A stretch of 64,000 nt of DNA from G963701675 sp963701675 (GTDB taxonomy: Bacteria; Planctomycetota; Planctomycetia; Gemmatales; Gemmataceae). The stretch lies in assembly GCA_963701675.1 (NCBI GenBank), contig OY969623.1:2294001-2358000 (forward strand), in the 5' to 3' direction. This document shows, one piece after another, positions 53,418-62,171 of the stretch. Below the pieces are notes generated by a model, which was given only the letters and a program-made list of their open reading frames with translations, did no database searches and was not told the DNA's origin. The position numbers and the translations under genes were made by a program. Numbering within the stretch: the stretch's first letter is position 1; the number at the start of each line of letters is the position of its first letter.

Positions 53418-53672
53418 CTACTGCATTTTCTTTTCCCAGAAGCAGGCGTGAATATTCATCTTATCGCCGTCAGAATAACGAACCGCGCCTTTAGGTGAAA
53501 AATCGCTGCGCAAGCAATATCGTCTCGCCAATTCCAACGTGGCTACCTCAACAATACGGCCGGTGGACCCTGGGTCGTCCACTTTGTTGAGCGAGTAGCG
53601 TCCCTTGTCATCTTCGTTGAATACTGGCAGCCCATAAAACTCGTGTAACGATGCAAATTCTAATTCCGTCAT
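53418..53672 (-). CDS. Small hypothetical protein
   Basis: I use ATG 53672 (AAGGA-like box upstream) rather than the longer start at 53711. The 84-residue product reads MTELEFASLHEFYGLPVFNE, VEVATLELARRYCLRSDFSP and ends NIHACFWEKKMQ. Its composition is protein-like, and it has no membrane segment or known motif. The 335 bp between it and the membrane gene at 54008 (53673-54007) hold no gene that I can support. Confidence 0.5.
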   Translation of the reverse strand: MTELEFASLHEFYGLPVFNEDDKGRYSLNKVDDPGSTGRIVEVATLELARRYCLRSDFSPKGAVRYSDGDKMNIHACFWEKKMQ

Positions 53673-53992
53673 TATGTCCTTTTCTTTCCTTCGACACGGC
53701 TTTGAACCCAAAAAAAAGAATTATTTTTTCGTGTCCAATTCGCGGCACCGTTGGCGTTTTACTTCTGTCTCGGCTGAGACAGGAGGGGAAGCTGCGCGCC
53801 ACTCTGTGCTTTCCTGTTCTCACACCGGATATTTTGGACAAAGTTGGAGCATTGTCCAAAATTGGGTAAGTTGCTCATTAATTCTACTGTTGGTCCGGGC
53901 AGACTACGCCGGACTTTCCAGGGAGAACATTCGTGAAGAGTACCTGTGATCTACTAAAGTAGTTAGAGCGCCAACAGGCGCGTATTAGCGTC

Positions 53993-54001
53993 GGGAGGAG
54001 G
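53993..54001 (+). promoter_or_regulatory. Strong ribosome binding site for the TTG start at 54008
   Basis: GGGAGGAGG lies 6 bp before TTG 54008-54010 and fixes this uncommon start codon for the small membrane protein. Confidence 0.65.
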
Positions 54002-54007
54002 TGCCTC

Positions 54008-54382
54008 TTGCAGAACATTTTTCGCTCACAGTTAGGTCAGGGTCTGTTCATCTCGGCCTTCGTAATACTGGTGTTGGTTCACCTAGGTATTCTGGTCTTG
54101 CATCTTGGGAATTGGCATCCTGCGGATTGGCTACACATGACAATAGTCGTAGCGGCACTCGTGGCAGTTGCCTCCAAGACATTGGCCGATGGCTTCGCGC
54201 TCACGCGCGAAATCGAGCGGTATGAAGAGTATCGCGCTGTTGTCAGCAGCATGAAACGTGCATTCCAAGAGGCGGCGTCTCCGCCTCGTAAAGTGCGGAT
54301 AATGGTTGAGATGGAAAAAGCCGCGTTTGAAGAAATGCGAGTGTTCCTGCGCAGCAATCACGAAGCAACGTTCGTCATGTAG
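54008..54382 (+). CDS. Small membrane protein with two helices, SLATT-like plan
   Basis: This 124-residue protein uses a TTG start with a strong ribosome site. Two hydrophobic helices (GLFISAFVILVLVHLGILVL, about residues 11-30, and WLHMTIVVAALVAVASKTLA, about 41-60) are followed by a charged helical tail (REIERYEEYRAVVSSMKRAF, then RIMVEMEKAAFEEMRVFLRS). Two membrane helices plus a cytoplasmic helical tail is the layout of SLATT-type pore-forming effectors, although I cannot assign a specific family. It precedes the TIR gene at 54595 by 212 bp on the same strand and may belong to the same system as a membrane effector or anchor. Confidence 0.7.
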   Translation: MQNIFRSQLGQGLFISAFVILVLVHLGILVLHLGNWHPADWLHMTIVVAALVAVASKTLADGFALTREIERYEEYRAVVSSMKRAFQEAASPPRKVRIMVEMEKAAFEEMRVFLRSNHEATFVM

Positions 54383-54594
54383 TGGAACTGGACACGCGCT
54401 GATCGACACTGGTTGGAGCTCAACTTTTACCGATCAGCCGACGAACCAAAACGAATCGGCGCTAGGTCGATCTCGACTGTGCCTTCCCGGTCGAGCTACC
54501 GCGCGCTAGGACTGTCGCCAAGGCATCGCTTGCATAGAATTGCAATCTAGGCGTTCTTACGCATCGTGATCAAATTCGAAGAGTAAGTCGTCCA

Positions 54595-56430
54595 ATGGAT
54601 CAGCCGAACCAGCCGACGGGGGAGAGGGGGCGGCCTTCGGCCGCTGCAGAGCCATCCAAAATCTCGCCGAGCGCGATTCACCGAGACCCGCAGCACGAAA
54701 AAGCTGTAGAAGGTCGGCACGGGCTTAGGGAGTTCCTGGGATGGATTCTCTCGGGCCGCCTCTGGCACCGGTCGCGTGGGCTCAAAGAAAATGTCTTCGT
54801 TAGTTTTGCCACTGCGGATCGCGTTGAATGTGACGATGTGCGGCGCCGCCTTGATCTGGCACTGGAAACCAGCGGGAATACTACGTGGGCATATTTAGGA
54901 AAAATGACCGCGGGCGGTGATTGGCGGAAACAAGTCACCGAACAGATAGACAAGGCGAAAATATTCTTGTTGCTCGTGAGTCCAAGATCGAACGAGGCCG
55001 ACGAGGTCGACCGGGAGATAAGTTATGCACTTGAGTACAAGAAAGTGATTCTAGCGTTTTACCTGGAGAAAGTGAAACTTTCCAAAGTTCGTCAACTCGC
55101 AATCGGAAATTTGCAAGATGCGAATCGGGACGTTGAGAATTGGCGCGACGACATCCCAAAATTGCTTCACCGAATTCAGGAGCTCCTGAAGATCGGTGGG
55201 CTTCCACGGCCGAGGCGGATTGACCGGCTCAGGTTATGGACACTCGCACAACGTGACCGAATGGTGCGAGTCTGGCAATGGTTGGCTGGTTTCACCCTGT
55301 TCTTGTTTCTGCTGGTAGTTGCGACGTTTTGCGTGTTGTTGTACGCAGGGATACTGAAGTTATGGCCACCCTCTCCAAGTCCCGTCGAGAGAGACAAATA
55401 CGCTGCCATCGAGGTGAGTCAACGCGGGGCGCGCGCAATTGCACTCTCCAGAGAGCGGCACGCCGATGCGACGCCTAATCTGATCATGACCGAGTTTGGG
55501 CGTAAGGATTGGCAGGGTGAGATGGGGCTAGATGCGCAGAGAAGGTTGCATCCCATTGTGGGCCTCCAGGACGTCTACCAGGCAATTGATGGTCTATTAG
55601 ACTCGCTCAGAAAAGAGGGATACCCTTCCGATCACATCTGGATCGTTGCCAGTAGCGGATTCGGTAGCGGCAACGGTGAGATGCTTCGAAAACGCTTTGT
55701 CGACACCGGAGAGACCAAGCGTGTAGAGGTATTACTGCCTAAAGATCAGTTGTCTTATCTACTTAGCAGTATCCAGGAAGAGTTTGGAAAACAGCTGGAC
55801 ATTAAGAACACCATCGTCATTGAGGTTGACGGAGAGAATATTAAGGGTGTGTATCGAAATCCTGGACTTGGGAAGATCGATCTCCCGTATACGGTAGGCA
55901 TTTTGGAATTCGTTCCAGGTCCGGTTGCTCTCAATTCTTGGATTATCCAACGCCATCAGATGCCGCTGGAGGAACCTGAAGACCGTGCAAAATTCTCGAG
56001 CATAGTAGCCCAGGAGTGCCTCGGAACAATAGAGACAAACCTACGGCGAGAAGCAGATCGCTGCCCGATGCTGGAACGGAGTTCGCAGGTTTTCTTGGCG
56101 GGTGAGACGGTTCGTGCGATGTCGCAGATGTTATACCCTCAACGGCAGGATAGATACCCGCCGATTAAGCCCGACGACTTTAATGCGTTCAGGACTCGCC
56201 TCATCTCGGACGACATGAAAATTCTGAATGTACATCTAGGTAACACGATGTCTCTCGGCCAAGCGCTTACAGGTGCAGAGATCCTGCTTGCGGTGGAGCG
56301 CTCACTTCGTTTTGCTCAACCGAATCGAGAGATTCGGTGTGTAGGCCATTCGGATTTTGACTGGCTACGCGAATTTCTCGAAAGAAAGATTTTGGAAAGC
56401 ACCGCATCTGAACTGGGGCAACGGCGCTAA
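54595..56430 (+). CDS. TIR - transmembrane - degenerate actin-fold (Ppx/GppA-like) protein
   Basis: The 611-residue protein starts at ATG 54595. After a disordered start, residues 65-190 form a TIR domain: NVFVSFATADRVECDDVRRR, IDKAKIFLLLVSPRSNEADE, with E141 (VDRE) at the position of the catalytic Glu. One membrane helix lies at about 227-254 (WLAGFTLFLFLLVVATFCVL). The outer part (270-605) has the layout of a Ppx/GppA-type actin-fold domain: AAIEVSQRGARAIAL, IWIVASSGFGSG, IVIEVDGENIKGVYRN. Where the next gene product has GIEVGSRTTK and DIGGGNTK, this one has IEVSQRGAR and EVDGENIK, so nucleotide binding is probably lost. Most likely a membrane receptor with a cytoplasmic TIR effector. Confidence 0.82.
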   Translation: MDQPNQPTGERGRPSAAAEPSKISPSAIHRDPQHEKAVEGRHGLREFLGWILSGRLWHRSRGLKENVFVSFATADRVECDDVRRRLDLALETSGNTTWAYLGKMTAGGDWRKQVTEQIDKAKIFLLLVSPRSNEADEVDREISYALEYKKVILAFYLEKVKLSKVRQLAIGNLQDANRDVENWRDDIPKLLHRIQELLKIGGLPRPRRIDRLRLWTLAQRDRMVRVWQWLAGFTLFLFLLVVATFCVLLYAGILKLWPPSPSPVERDKYAAIEVSQRGARAIALSRERHADATPNLIMTEFGRKDWQGEMGLDAQRRLHPIVGLQDVYQAIDGLLDSLRKEGYPSDHIWIVASSGFGSGNGEMLRKRFVDTGETKRVEVLLPKDQLSYLLSSIQEEFGKQLDIKNTIVIEVDGENIKGVYRNPGLGKIDLPYTVGILEFVPGPVALNSWIIQRHQMPLEEPEDRAKFSSIVAQECLGTIETNLRREADRCPMLERSSQVFLAGETVRAMSQMLYPQRQDRYPPIKPDDFNAFRTRLISDDMKILNVHLGNTMSLGQALTGAEILLAVERSLRFAQPNREIRCVGHSDFDWLREFLERKILESTASELGQRR

Positions 56431-56478
56431 ATAGGTGTCTATTCTTAACACGAACAACGAGGATCGAAAGGAGCAACG

Positions 56479-58284
56479 ATGTCTTTGCGTCAACATGCAG
56501 TACCCTTCTTAGCGTTGTTGGCTGCGTCATTCATGCCCGGCACCGGCGTCGCTCAACAAGGAGATTTCTGGGCCGGCATCGAAGTCGGCAGCCGCACTAC
56601 TAAGGCTGTTGTAATCGAGATTTTCCCGCAGGGAAGCCGAGAAGACTACAAAGTTAAGGAATTCCAAGAAGTAAACACCGCGCTCGGGTCCGGGGTGGTC
56701 AATAAAAAGTTTTCACAGGAAGCAATTAATCAAACGGCGGATGCGGTTGTCACTTTACATAACGGCATGTTGGCGAAACACGGGACGAACGGTCTGAAGA
56801 GCGACCGTTTTTACGTGATTGCGAGTAGCGGGGTGAAAAGTCGAGGAACTAACATTTCAGATCTCGCAAAGCGGATAGCCGAACTGTTGCCAGACGTCCG
56901 CAAGTTGGATCCCATCGAAGCAAAAGATGAAATCGGATACACCATTCGCGGGACAATCCCGAGCGAGGATCTCAAGGATGCGCTTTCGATTGATATTGGA
57001 GGCGGAAATACAAAATACGGATTTGTAAGATCCGGATGGCACGATATAGACACGGGGTCCGTGTCTGGGTCAGGCGCGCTAGCAAGTGCCATCAGCGAGA
57101 AACTTAGAGATAAGCAGTTCCAGAATGACTCGCACCGCCATGCGGAGTTCCACCGTGCGGCCAAGGAGAAGTTTCAGGAGGAATTGAGTAACTGGCGAAC
57201 AAATAAGACCGACGGCTTTGAGAGACGAAGAAAGATCTACCTAACTGGCGGAATCCCTTACGTGCTGGTAACAATGCTTCAATTCACGAAGAATGATTCG
57301 GGCGATATTGAGATCGAAAATCCCGATAACGCGTTCGGTGCTTTTAGGGACCGCGTGCTGGGTGCTGATCCATACGTTCCGACGAAAGGCGGTGCTCCGG
57401 ATCAGTTTCTTCAATTGAAGCAGAATTTTCCGCAGGATCATCTAATTGCAGGCAGCGCTATACTCGACGTCCTCGCAGCCGAGAAGCCCTTTGAGTTAAA
57501 GTCGAAGAGTCTCCGCTTTTCGACAAAAGGTTTAGAGGCCTTCATAAGTAGGTACGTATTTGAGCAACGGCGCGTTGAGTCAAAAGAGCCCGTCCCGCGC
57601 CGAGAGTTCTCTCGCGCGATAGACGAGATTCGAGAAGAAGTGGACAAGACATCAGACCAGATCAGACAACTCGGATTTGGACTCAAAGATGAAATTGGGA
57701 AGATTGCAACGCAAGATAGTGTTAACGCGCTTAGAGAGCACCTCAAACAGGAATTCCAAGAGTCGCTTAAGGACGCCGCGAAGCTCAAGGACATTACGGA
57801 ACTTCGCACTGAACTGGAAAACCTATCTCGGAGAATTCCACCTCCCACAGATATTTCCGGCCTCGTGGCCGAAGTAGCTTCGCTACGTCGACAGATCGAA
57901 GAAGGGGTTGAATACTCGAAAGAGCGCGTCGACACGGTCAGAGCTTGGAGCCACTTCCAACGAGGCATGGAATTGTATCACAAAGGAAATCTCGAATATG
58001 CCCTAATTTCGCTCGATACGGCGACGCGCATTGATCGAAATGAACCAGTGTTCTGGTATGCATTGGCACTTACCCACGAACGTATGGGGCTTCCGTATCT
58101 GTCGCGTAATGCCGCGTCGCGAGTAGCCGATGCCATTCTAAGGAAGGACTCCGTTCGCGCCGACATTGCCATCGAATTCGAGAAGGTTCAAGGTCCAACA
58201 CGGCGTGCGATAGATAGCTACGTTAGTGAGGTATTAGATCCGATCAAACGAAGGACTAACACAAGCATGAGCTTCGGGAGGTAA
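56479..58284 (+). CDS. Exported Ppx/GppA-like actin-fold ATPase with coiled coil and TPR
   Basis: The 601-residue protein starts at ATG 56479, 5-6 bp after AAAGGAG. A signal peptide (residues 1-25, VPFLALLAASFMPGTGVAQ) is followed by an actin-fold domain with intact motifs: AGIEVGSRTTKAVVIEI (about 33), FYVIASSGVKSRGTN (Ppx/GppA-like), ALSIDIGGGNTKYGFVRSG (D172) and IYLTGGIPYV. Then come a coiled coil (about 370-485) and one or two TPR units (WSHFQRGMELYHKGNLEYAL, ISLDTATRIDRNEPVFWYAL). Its domain matches the degenerate domain of the preceding TIR protein, 48 bp upstream. Export puts it on the same side as that outer domain. Real exopolyphosphatases are cytoplasmic, so this one is more likely a signalling ATPase or ligand sensor. 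Confidence 0.82.
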   Translation: MSLRQHAVPFLALLAASFMPGTGVAQQGDFWAGIEVGSRTTKAVVIEIFPQGSREDYKVKEFQEVNTALGSGVVNKKFSQEAINQTADAVVTLHNGMLAKHGTNGLKSDRFYVIASSGVKSRGTNISDLAKRIAELLPDVRKLDPIEAKDEIGYTIRGTIPSEDLKDALSIDIGGGNTKYGFVRSGWHDIDTGSVSGSGALASAISEKLRDKQFQNDSHRHAEFHRAAKEKFQEELSNWRTNKTDGFERRRKIYLTGGIPYVLVTMLQFTKNDSGDIEIENPDNAFGAFRDRVLGADPYVPTKGGAPDQFLQLKQNFPQDHLIAGSAILDVLAAEKPFELKSKSLRFSTKGLEAFISRYVFEQRRVESKEPVPRREFSRAIDEIREEVDKTSDQIRQLGFGLKDEIGKIATQDSVNALREHLKQEFQESLKDAAKLKDITELRTELENLSRRIPPPTDISGLVAEVASLRRQIEEGVEYSKERVDTVRAWSHFQRGMELYHKGNLEYALISLDTATRIDRNEPVFWYALALTHERMGLPYLSRNAASRVADAILRKDSVRADIAIEFEKVQGPTRRAIDSYVSEVLDPIKRRTNTSMSFGR

Positions 58285-58735
58285 CGGTACCACCACTACC
58301 TCAAGCAAGAAACCCAGGATCGCGCCGACCCACTCTTTGCAATGCGGAGGTTTGTATGTCCACGGAGGATAAACTGTCCGGCAATTCTTAATTCCGCACC
58401 GCCGCGTGATGGCTGAGTACGATTGTCAGCAGTGCGGTGCATGTTGTCTTGGAGTGGCGGACGATGGGTACGCGGGATTAAACCGCTGAACTGGTTCGCC
58501 GATTCTTGCACGCACATTCGTTCAGTTCGAAGGTCGAGCGCTATAGTGGTTCATCGAGTTTTGTATTTACATTCGTTCAGTAGCGCCGAGAGTTCGGCGC
58601 AACGCTCACGTGAACGAATGTGCGTTCAAAACTCGGTGGACCAGTTCACCATCTCTGCAGGCCAATGCGACAGAAAGGCGGTCGATCGGAAATTCGTGCA
58701 AGCGATTCTTTCGGTGACTGTCGAATAGGAAGTGT
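58285..58735. other. Intergenic region with palindromic repeat
   Basis: About 450 bp after the second TIR cluster. It contains the palindromic element at 58555-58635 and a partial arm (CGCACATTCGTTCAGTTCG) at about 58511-58529. No gene is supported. Confidence 0.5.
58555..58635. repeat. Palindromic MITE-like element, copy 3
   Basis: Arms 58555-58579 and 58611-58635 pair with few mismatches; the inner stem GCGCCGA (58583-58589), loop GAGT and TCGGCGC (58594-58600) are perfect. The outer arm bases next to the loop differ from copy 1 on both sides in a matching way (CGTTCA/TGAACG here, CGTACAC/GTGTACG there). Confidence 0.7.
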
Positions 58736-59041
58736 CTAGCCACCGATTACGACTAGCGAAACCATTGGACCCGCGGCTAGTACCGTGATAAGGAAAGCCG
58801 TGGTGAGTAGCGCGCCCCATACTGGCACGGACCGGTGAACCCAATGTTTCGGCGGAAGCCGATAAAGAACGAGCCCCAAGCCGAAAACCAGAAGCCCAAA
58901 AAGCCCAATCGCTGCGTACACAGTCACGAGTGGCAAGATCGGAACGTCTTCCCCGTTCTTTCCGAGCATCGAAGCGAACGACGCTCCGACCAGTACACCC
59001 GTAACCGCCGAGATGTACCAGCAAAGTAACGCTAATTTCAT
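58736..59041 (-). CDS. Three-helix membrane protein, unknown function
   Basis: I use ATG 59041, 5 bp after the stop of a small upstream gene and preceded by GGAAG; a GTG start at 59179 in the same frame would add 46 low-complexity residues overlapping that gene. The 101-residue product has three hydrophobic helices: LALLCWYISAVTGVLVGASF, VTVYAAIGLFGLLVFGLGLV and WGALLTTAFLITVLAAGPMV. No family is recognised. Coupled to the small gene at 59047-59220. Confidence 0.6.
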   Translation of the reverse strand: MKLALLCWYISAVTGVLVGASFASMLGKNGEDVPILPLVTVYAAIGLFGLLVFGLGLVLYRLPPKHWVHRSVPVWGALLTTAFLITVLAAGPMVSLVVIGG

Positions 59042-59046
59042 CGGCG

Positions 59047-59220
59047 CTACTTCCGATTGACACGCTTCCGCTTCTGGCCGTTCGCGGACATCGGCTTGCT
59101 GTTGGGAGCTGCAATTTTGTGGAGGGGGAGAGGCGGGGCTTGAAGGGCTTTGCGCGCTTGCTTTGGCGTCATGGGCCACAGCGAAATGGGTCTTAGGCGA
59201 ACCCCTTTCCTGGTCTCCAT
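59047..59220 (-). CDS. Small basic protein, 57 residues
   Basis: A short frame with a strong start: ATG 59220 lies 6 bp after AAGGAG. The product begins METRKGVRLRPISLWPMTPK and is basic and Pro-rich throughout, ending KRKRVNRK. Its stop is 5 bp before the start of the three-helix membrane gene, so the two probably form an operon. Function unknown. Small proteins beginning with an 'RLRPISL..MTP' pattern are, as far as I recall, found in other planctomycetes. Confidence 0.55.
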   Translation of the reverse strand: METRKGVRLRPISLWPMTPKQARKALQAPPLPLHKIAAPNSKPMSANGQKRKRVNRK

Positions 59221-59417
59221 GGTCTACTCCTTGTGTGTCTCATTGGCATATTGTACCATTTTGACGATGACTCCAATCGGCATCCAGCGAATTGAGAAGC
59301 GTCTCGATCAGTTCAACGGCTTGATCGTAAGCGTCCGGTCGGTGGACGTGGACACTCGACACTGCGCGTCGCGGTCGGTGGTGCTCAACAGAAGGCGGGG
59401 ACTGAAGAAGTGGCGGG
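59221..59417. other. Spacer between small membrane operon and IS66 relic
   Basis: About 200 bp with no gene supported. It contains the promoter region of the leftward small genes and probably the outer end of the IS66 relic. Confidence 0.4.
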
Positions 59418-59909
59418 TCAGTTTGCGATCGCAGGTAGGCTGGCGTGGTTTTGAGCCCAAGTGTCGGGTAACAGGTCGCTGAAGTCGGCATCTGGCTTCC
59501 TCGCCGCCGACTCAGTAAGGATGTGTTTAACATAGGCCCATGGGTTGACGCCCTGACGCTTCGCCGACGCGGCCACGCTTAGTAACACGGCGGCACTCTT
59601 CAAACCCCCATCGCCGGCCACGTGCAACCAGTTGCGGCGCCCGACTCCGAGCGGACGGATCGCTTGCTCGGCGGGTGAGTTGTCAATGGTCAGGCGGCCG
59701 TCCTCCACGTATCGAGTTAAGGTTGGCCACTGGTTGGCCGCATAAATGAACGCTTCGCCGATTTTGCTCTTGGGTAACACGCGGGGAACCTCTTCTGCCA
59801 ACCAATCAGCGAACGATCTCAGTACCGGACTCGCGTGCTCCTGGCGATAGGCGGCCAAGTTGACGCCGGCGAGGTGCTCTTCCTTGGCATTGGTCTCGAC
59901 AGCATACAA
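59418..59909 (-). pseudogene. tnpC: IS66 transposase TnpC, C-terminal part (relic 1)
   Basis: The minus frame reads HASPVLRSFADWLAEEVPRV, FIYAANQWPTLTRYVEDGRL, TIDNSPAEQAIRPLGVGRRN and WLHVAGDGGLKSAAVLLSVA, the C-terminal half of an IS66 DDE transposase including the catalytic Glu region (NSPAEQAIRP). Upstream, to about 60080, earlier parts survive in another frame (GHGCWAHVRRKYFEAKENDA), so the gene is frameshifted and its N-terminus is missing. Confidence 0.8.
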
Positions 59910-60093
59910 GGCGCGGATGCGCGCAAAGCTTCGTGAGCCCGAGGAGCATCATTTTCTTTCGCTTCAAAGTATTTGCGTCGCACATGGGCCCAACAGCCGT
60001 GACCGTTGCAACGGGCGCTTGGGAAGAGGCGGCCCGCGAAGGCGGGAAGTATCGGCGGCGTGGTTGAGGTTGGGGGAAAGATCGGTAAGCCGA

Positions 60094-60486
60094 CTACCCG
60101 CTGGCGACGAGCATCCGCCGGCGAGCCCGGCGCCAGCGCTTGCGCGCCGCCGCGGCTTGGGATTCTTGCACCCGCTGCCGAATTCGAGCCTCGGGGTGTT
60201 CCGCAATCCAGCGATCGGGCAGAAGTGGCTCCAACTCGGCGGGACTCGCACACTTGATCCGACGGAATACGTCGAGCAAATACGCCTGCACGTCGATGGC
60301 GTGCCGCTTGCAACTCATGGCCAGCGTATAGAAGATGGCCGCGGTTTCACCCGCGTTATCGTTGCCCAAAAACAGCCACGCCTTTTTGCCCATCACCGGC
60401 CCCTTGATCGAAGCTTCCGTGCGATTGTTGTCGATCGGGATGGCGCCGTTCTCCAGAAAACGCTCGAACGCTTCCCAGCGATTCAC
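60094..60486 (-). pseudogene. tnpC: IS66 transposase TnpC, C-terminal part (relic 2)
   Basis: A different IS66 member: WEAFERFLENGAIPIDNNRT, EASIKGPVMGKKAWLFLGND, ETAAIFYTLAMSCKRHAIDV and DRWIAEHPEARIRQRVQESQ. Only the last 130 codons remain. It lies directly upstream of relic 1 on the same strand and abuts a rightward ISKra4 fragment at about 60490, so several elements have inserted into each other here. Confidence 0.8.
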
Positions 60487-61650
60487 GGGCCAAGTACTGG
60501 ATCACTTGGAAGGAGTGATTCTGGATCAGGGACGGGAGTTGTTGCGGGTGGCCTTGGAAACCAGCTTGCAAGAGCAGGCCGCCAGCGTGGAAAAAAAGGG
60601 GCGCCGGCCCGTGTGTGTTCCTGCGGCCGACATCACCGGCCCAAAGGATACCGCGAACGGACGCTGATGACCGTAGCGGGTTTAACGCGTCTGCAACGGC
60701 TTTATCTGCGGTGTGAAGTCTGCCGCGACGGAGGTTTCCCGCTGGATAAGCATCTCGGCATCAACGGCTGGATGAGTCGGCGAGGGCAACGTTTGGCGTG
60801 TTTGGCGGGGGCGAGTTGGTCCTTCGACCGGGCGGCGCAGCACTTGGAGGAATTCTGTGGCCTGCGGATTTCGGACACGACGATTCGTGCAGTGTGTCAG
60901 GAGCATGGAGCGAACGCTCGACGTTGGCAACAGGAGAATCCGCAAGCGGCTGAGGCGTTTCGGCAGGCGACCGGTGGCGTGGAGTTAGCGACGGACGGAA
61001 CGCATGTGAACACCATGGGGGGCTGGCGGGAGATGCGTTTAAGTGTGTTTGCCAAGCGTGAACGAGGACAGTCCCAAAGCGTGGTCCGCTGGGAAGAGCG
61101 GGATTTACCGAAGCCGAATGCCCGCGTGGCGTTTGCCGAGATCAGGGCGGCCGAGAAGATGGGAGCACAGTGGCGTCGCTGTGCCCGTCAACTGGGACTG
61201 ACGCAGACTGCGGACGTGACCGTGTTGGCGGATGGCGCCCACTGGATTTGGAAGCAGGTGGAACGACATCTGCCCGATGCTCAAGGGGTCTTGGATATTT
61301 ATCACGCCAGCCAACACCTTTATGAGACTGCCGGAGTCTTGCACGGCGAAGGCCGCGCCACGACGCACCGATGGGTGCACGCGCGGCGGGGGCATTTGCT
61401 GCGGGGTGGAACCTCGGCCTTGTTTACTGCTTTAGCCGAGGATCGGCGGCAGACACGCTCGCTGCGTAAACGGGCCAGTCTCGATGCCTTGATGAAATAC
61501 TTCCGTCCCCACGCGGCGCACACCCGGTACCACGACCGACTTCGCCAAGGACAAACCATTGGCAGCGGGCTCGTCGAAGGTGCATGCAAAAACGTCGTGG
61601 GGCGTCGTCTCAAACAGACCGGAGCGCGCTGGCGCATCCGCCGCGTATCC
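60487..61650 (+). pseudogene. ISKra4-family transposase, truncated at both ends and frameshifted
   Basis: The start region is GQVLDHLEGVILDQGRELLR in one frame; near 60610 it moves to another (RERTLMTVAGLTRLQRLYLR). The DDE core follows: VELATDGTHVNTMGGWREMR, VTVLADGAHWIWKQVERHLP (Asp in DGAHWIW), DAQGVLDIYHASQHLYETAG, YHDRLRQGQTIGSGLVEGAC (catalytic Glu) and VVGRRLKQTGARWRIRR. The match ends at about 61650, exactly where leftward terminase sequence begins, so the 3' end has been cut by rearrangement. Missing N-terminus, frameshift and missing C-terminus make it inactive. Confidence 0.85.
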
Positions 61651-62144
61651 TGGAACTCATCTATTAGCAAGAGATCTGCACTAATGCCTCGAGCGGCGTC
61701 CGCCGAATGATAGGCTGCTCGCACGAATAGCTGTGAACCATTATGGAACCGCATTCCCATTACCTGGGGCCGCCGTCGCTGGGCGCCGAGAAGGACGCGA
61801 CGGATGAGGGGGCTTGCTTCCAGTGTCGGCAAGAGACGAGCATTGGAAAACACCCGGGCCTGATCCGTGCGCGGAGCAACGAACAGAATCTGAATTCCCG
61901 GATTCATTACGGCTTCGAATAGGATCGTATTGGTGACAAGGGTCGATTTTTCGACCTGGCGCGAGGCTCGAATGACTAGGTCGCAGTCGGTTGCATCGTA
62001 TACGGCGCTTAAATAGGGCCGCCCCGTGAAACTGATCGGTTGCTTGCCCAGGTAAACATAGTTCGTGCAAAACTGCCACTTAGTCCTACAGCCGTAGTTG
62101 CAGTCAGCTGAAGTGGTTAGAATGGTCCCCTGTGTCGCGTGCAA
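61650..62144 (-). pseudogene. Phage terminase large subunit, N-terminal ATPase fragment
   Basis: The minus frame from TTG 62144 reads FCTNYVYLGKQPISFTGRPY, VIRASRQVEKSTLVTNTILF (Walker A variant, RQxEKST), ILFVAPRTDQARVFSNARLL, HNGSQLFVRAAYHSADAARG and ISADLLLIDEFQD (Walker B plus catalytic Glu). This is the ATPase domain of a phage DNA-packaging motor. Right after DEFQD the sequence becomes antisense to ISKra4, so the rest of the gene, including the nuclease domain, is lost. It is the clearest trace of a prophage in the window. Confidence 0.78.
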
Positions 62145-62171
62145 GGATGTACGTGGTGGGGGAATACCGTC

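Noticed and set aside
7615..58635. Palindromic elements as integron attC sites
   Set aside because: Size and double-hairpin shape fit loosely, but I see no conserved core sites of the GTTRRRY/RYYYAAC kind, and copies do not flank small cassettes.
59860..60486. N-terminal 200 codons of the long rightward frame ending at 61710
   Set aside because: This part is antisense to the two IS66 tnpC relics; only the region after about 60490 is real ISKra4 sequence.
61650..62144. Loss of the Walker A glycine in the terminase fragment (RQVEKST instead of RQxGKST) as evidence of inactivation
   Set aside because: An RQxEKST form may be normal in this terminase group, and the gene is truncated anyway, so the residue proves nothing.
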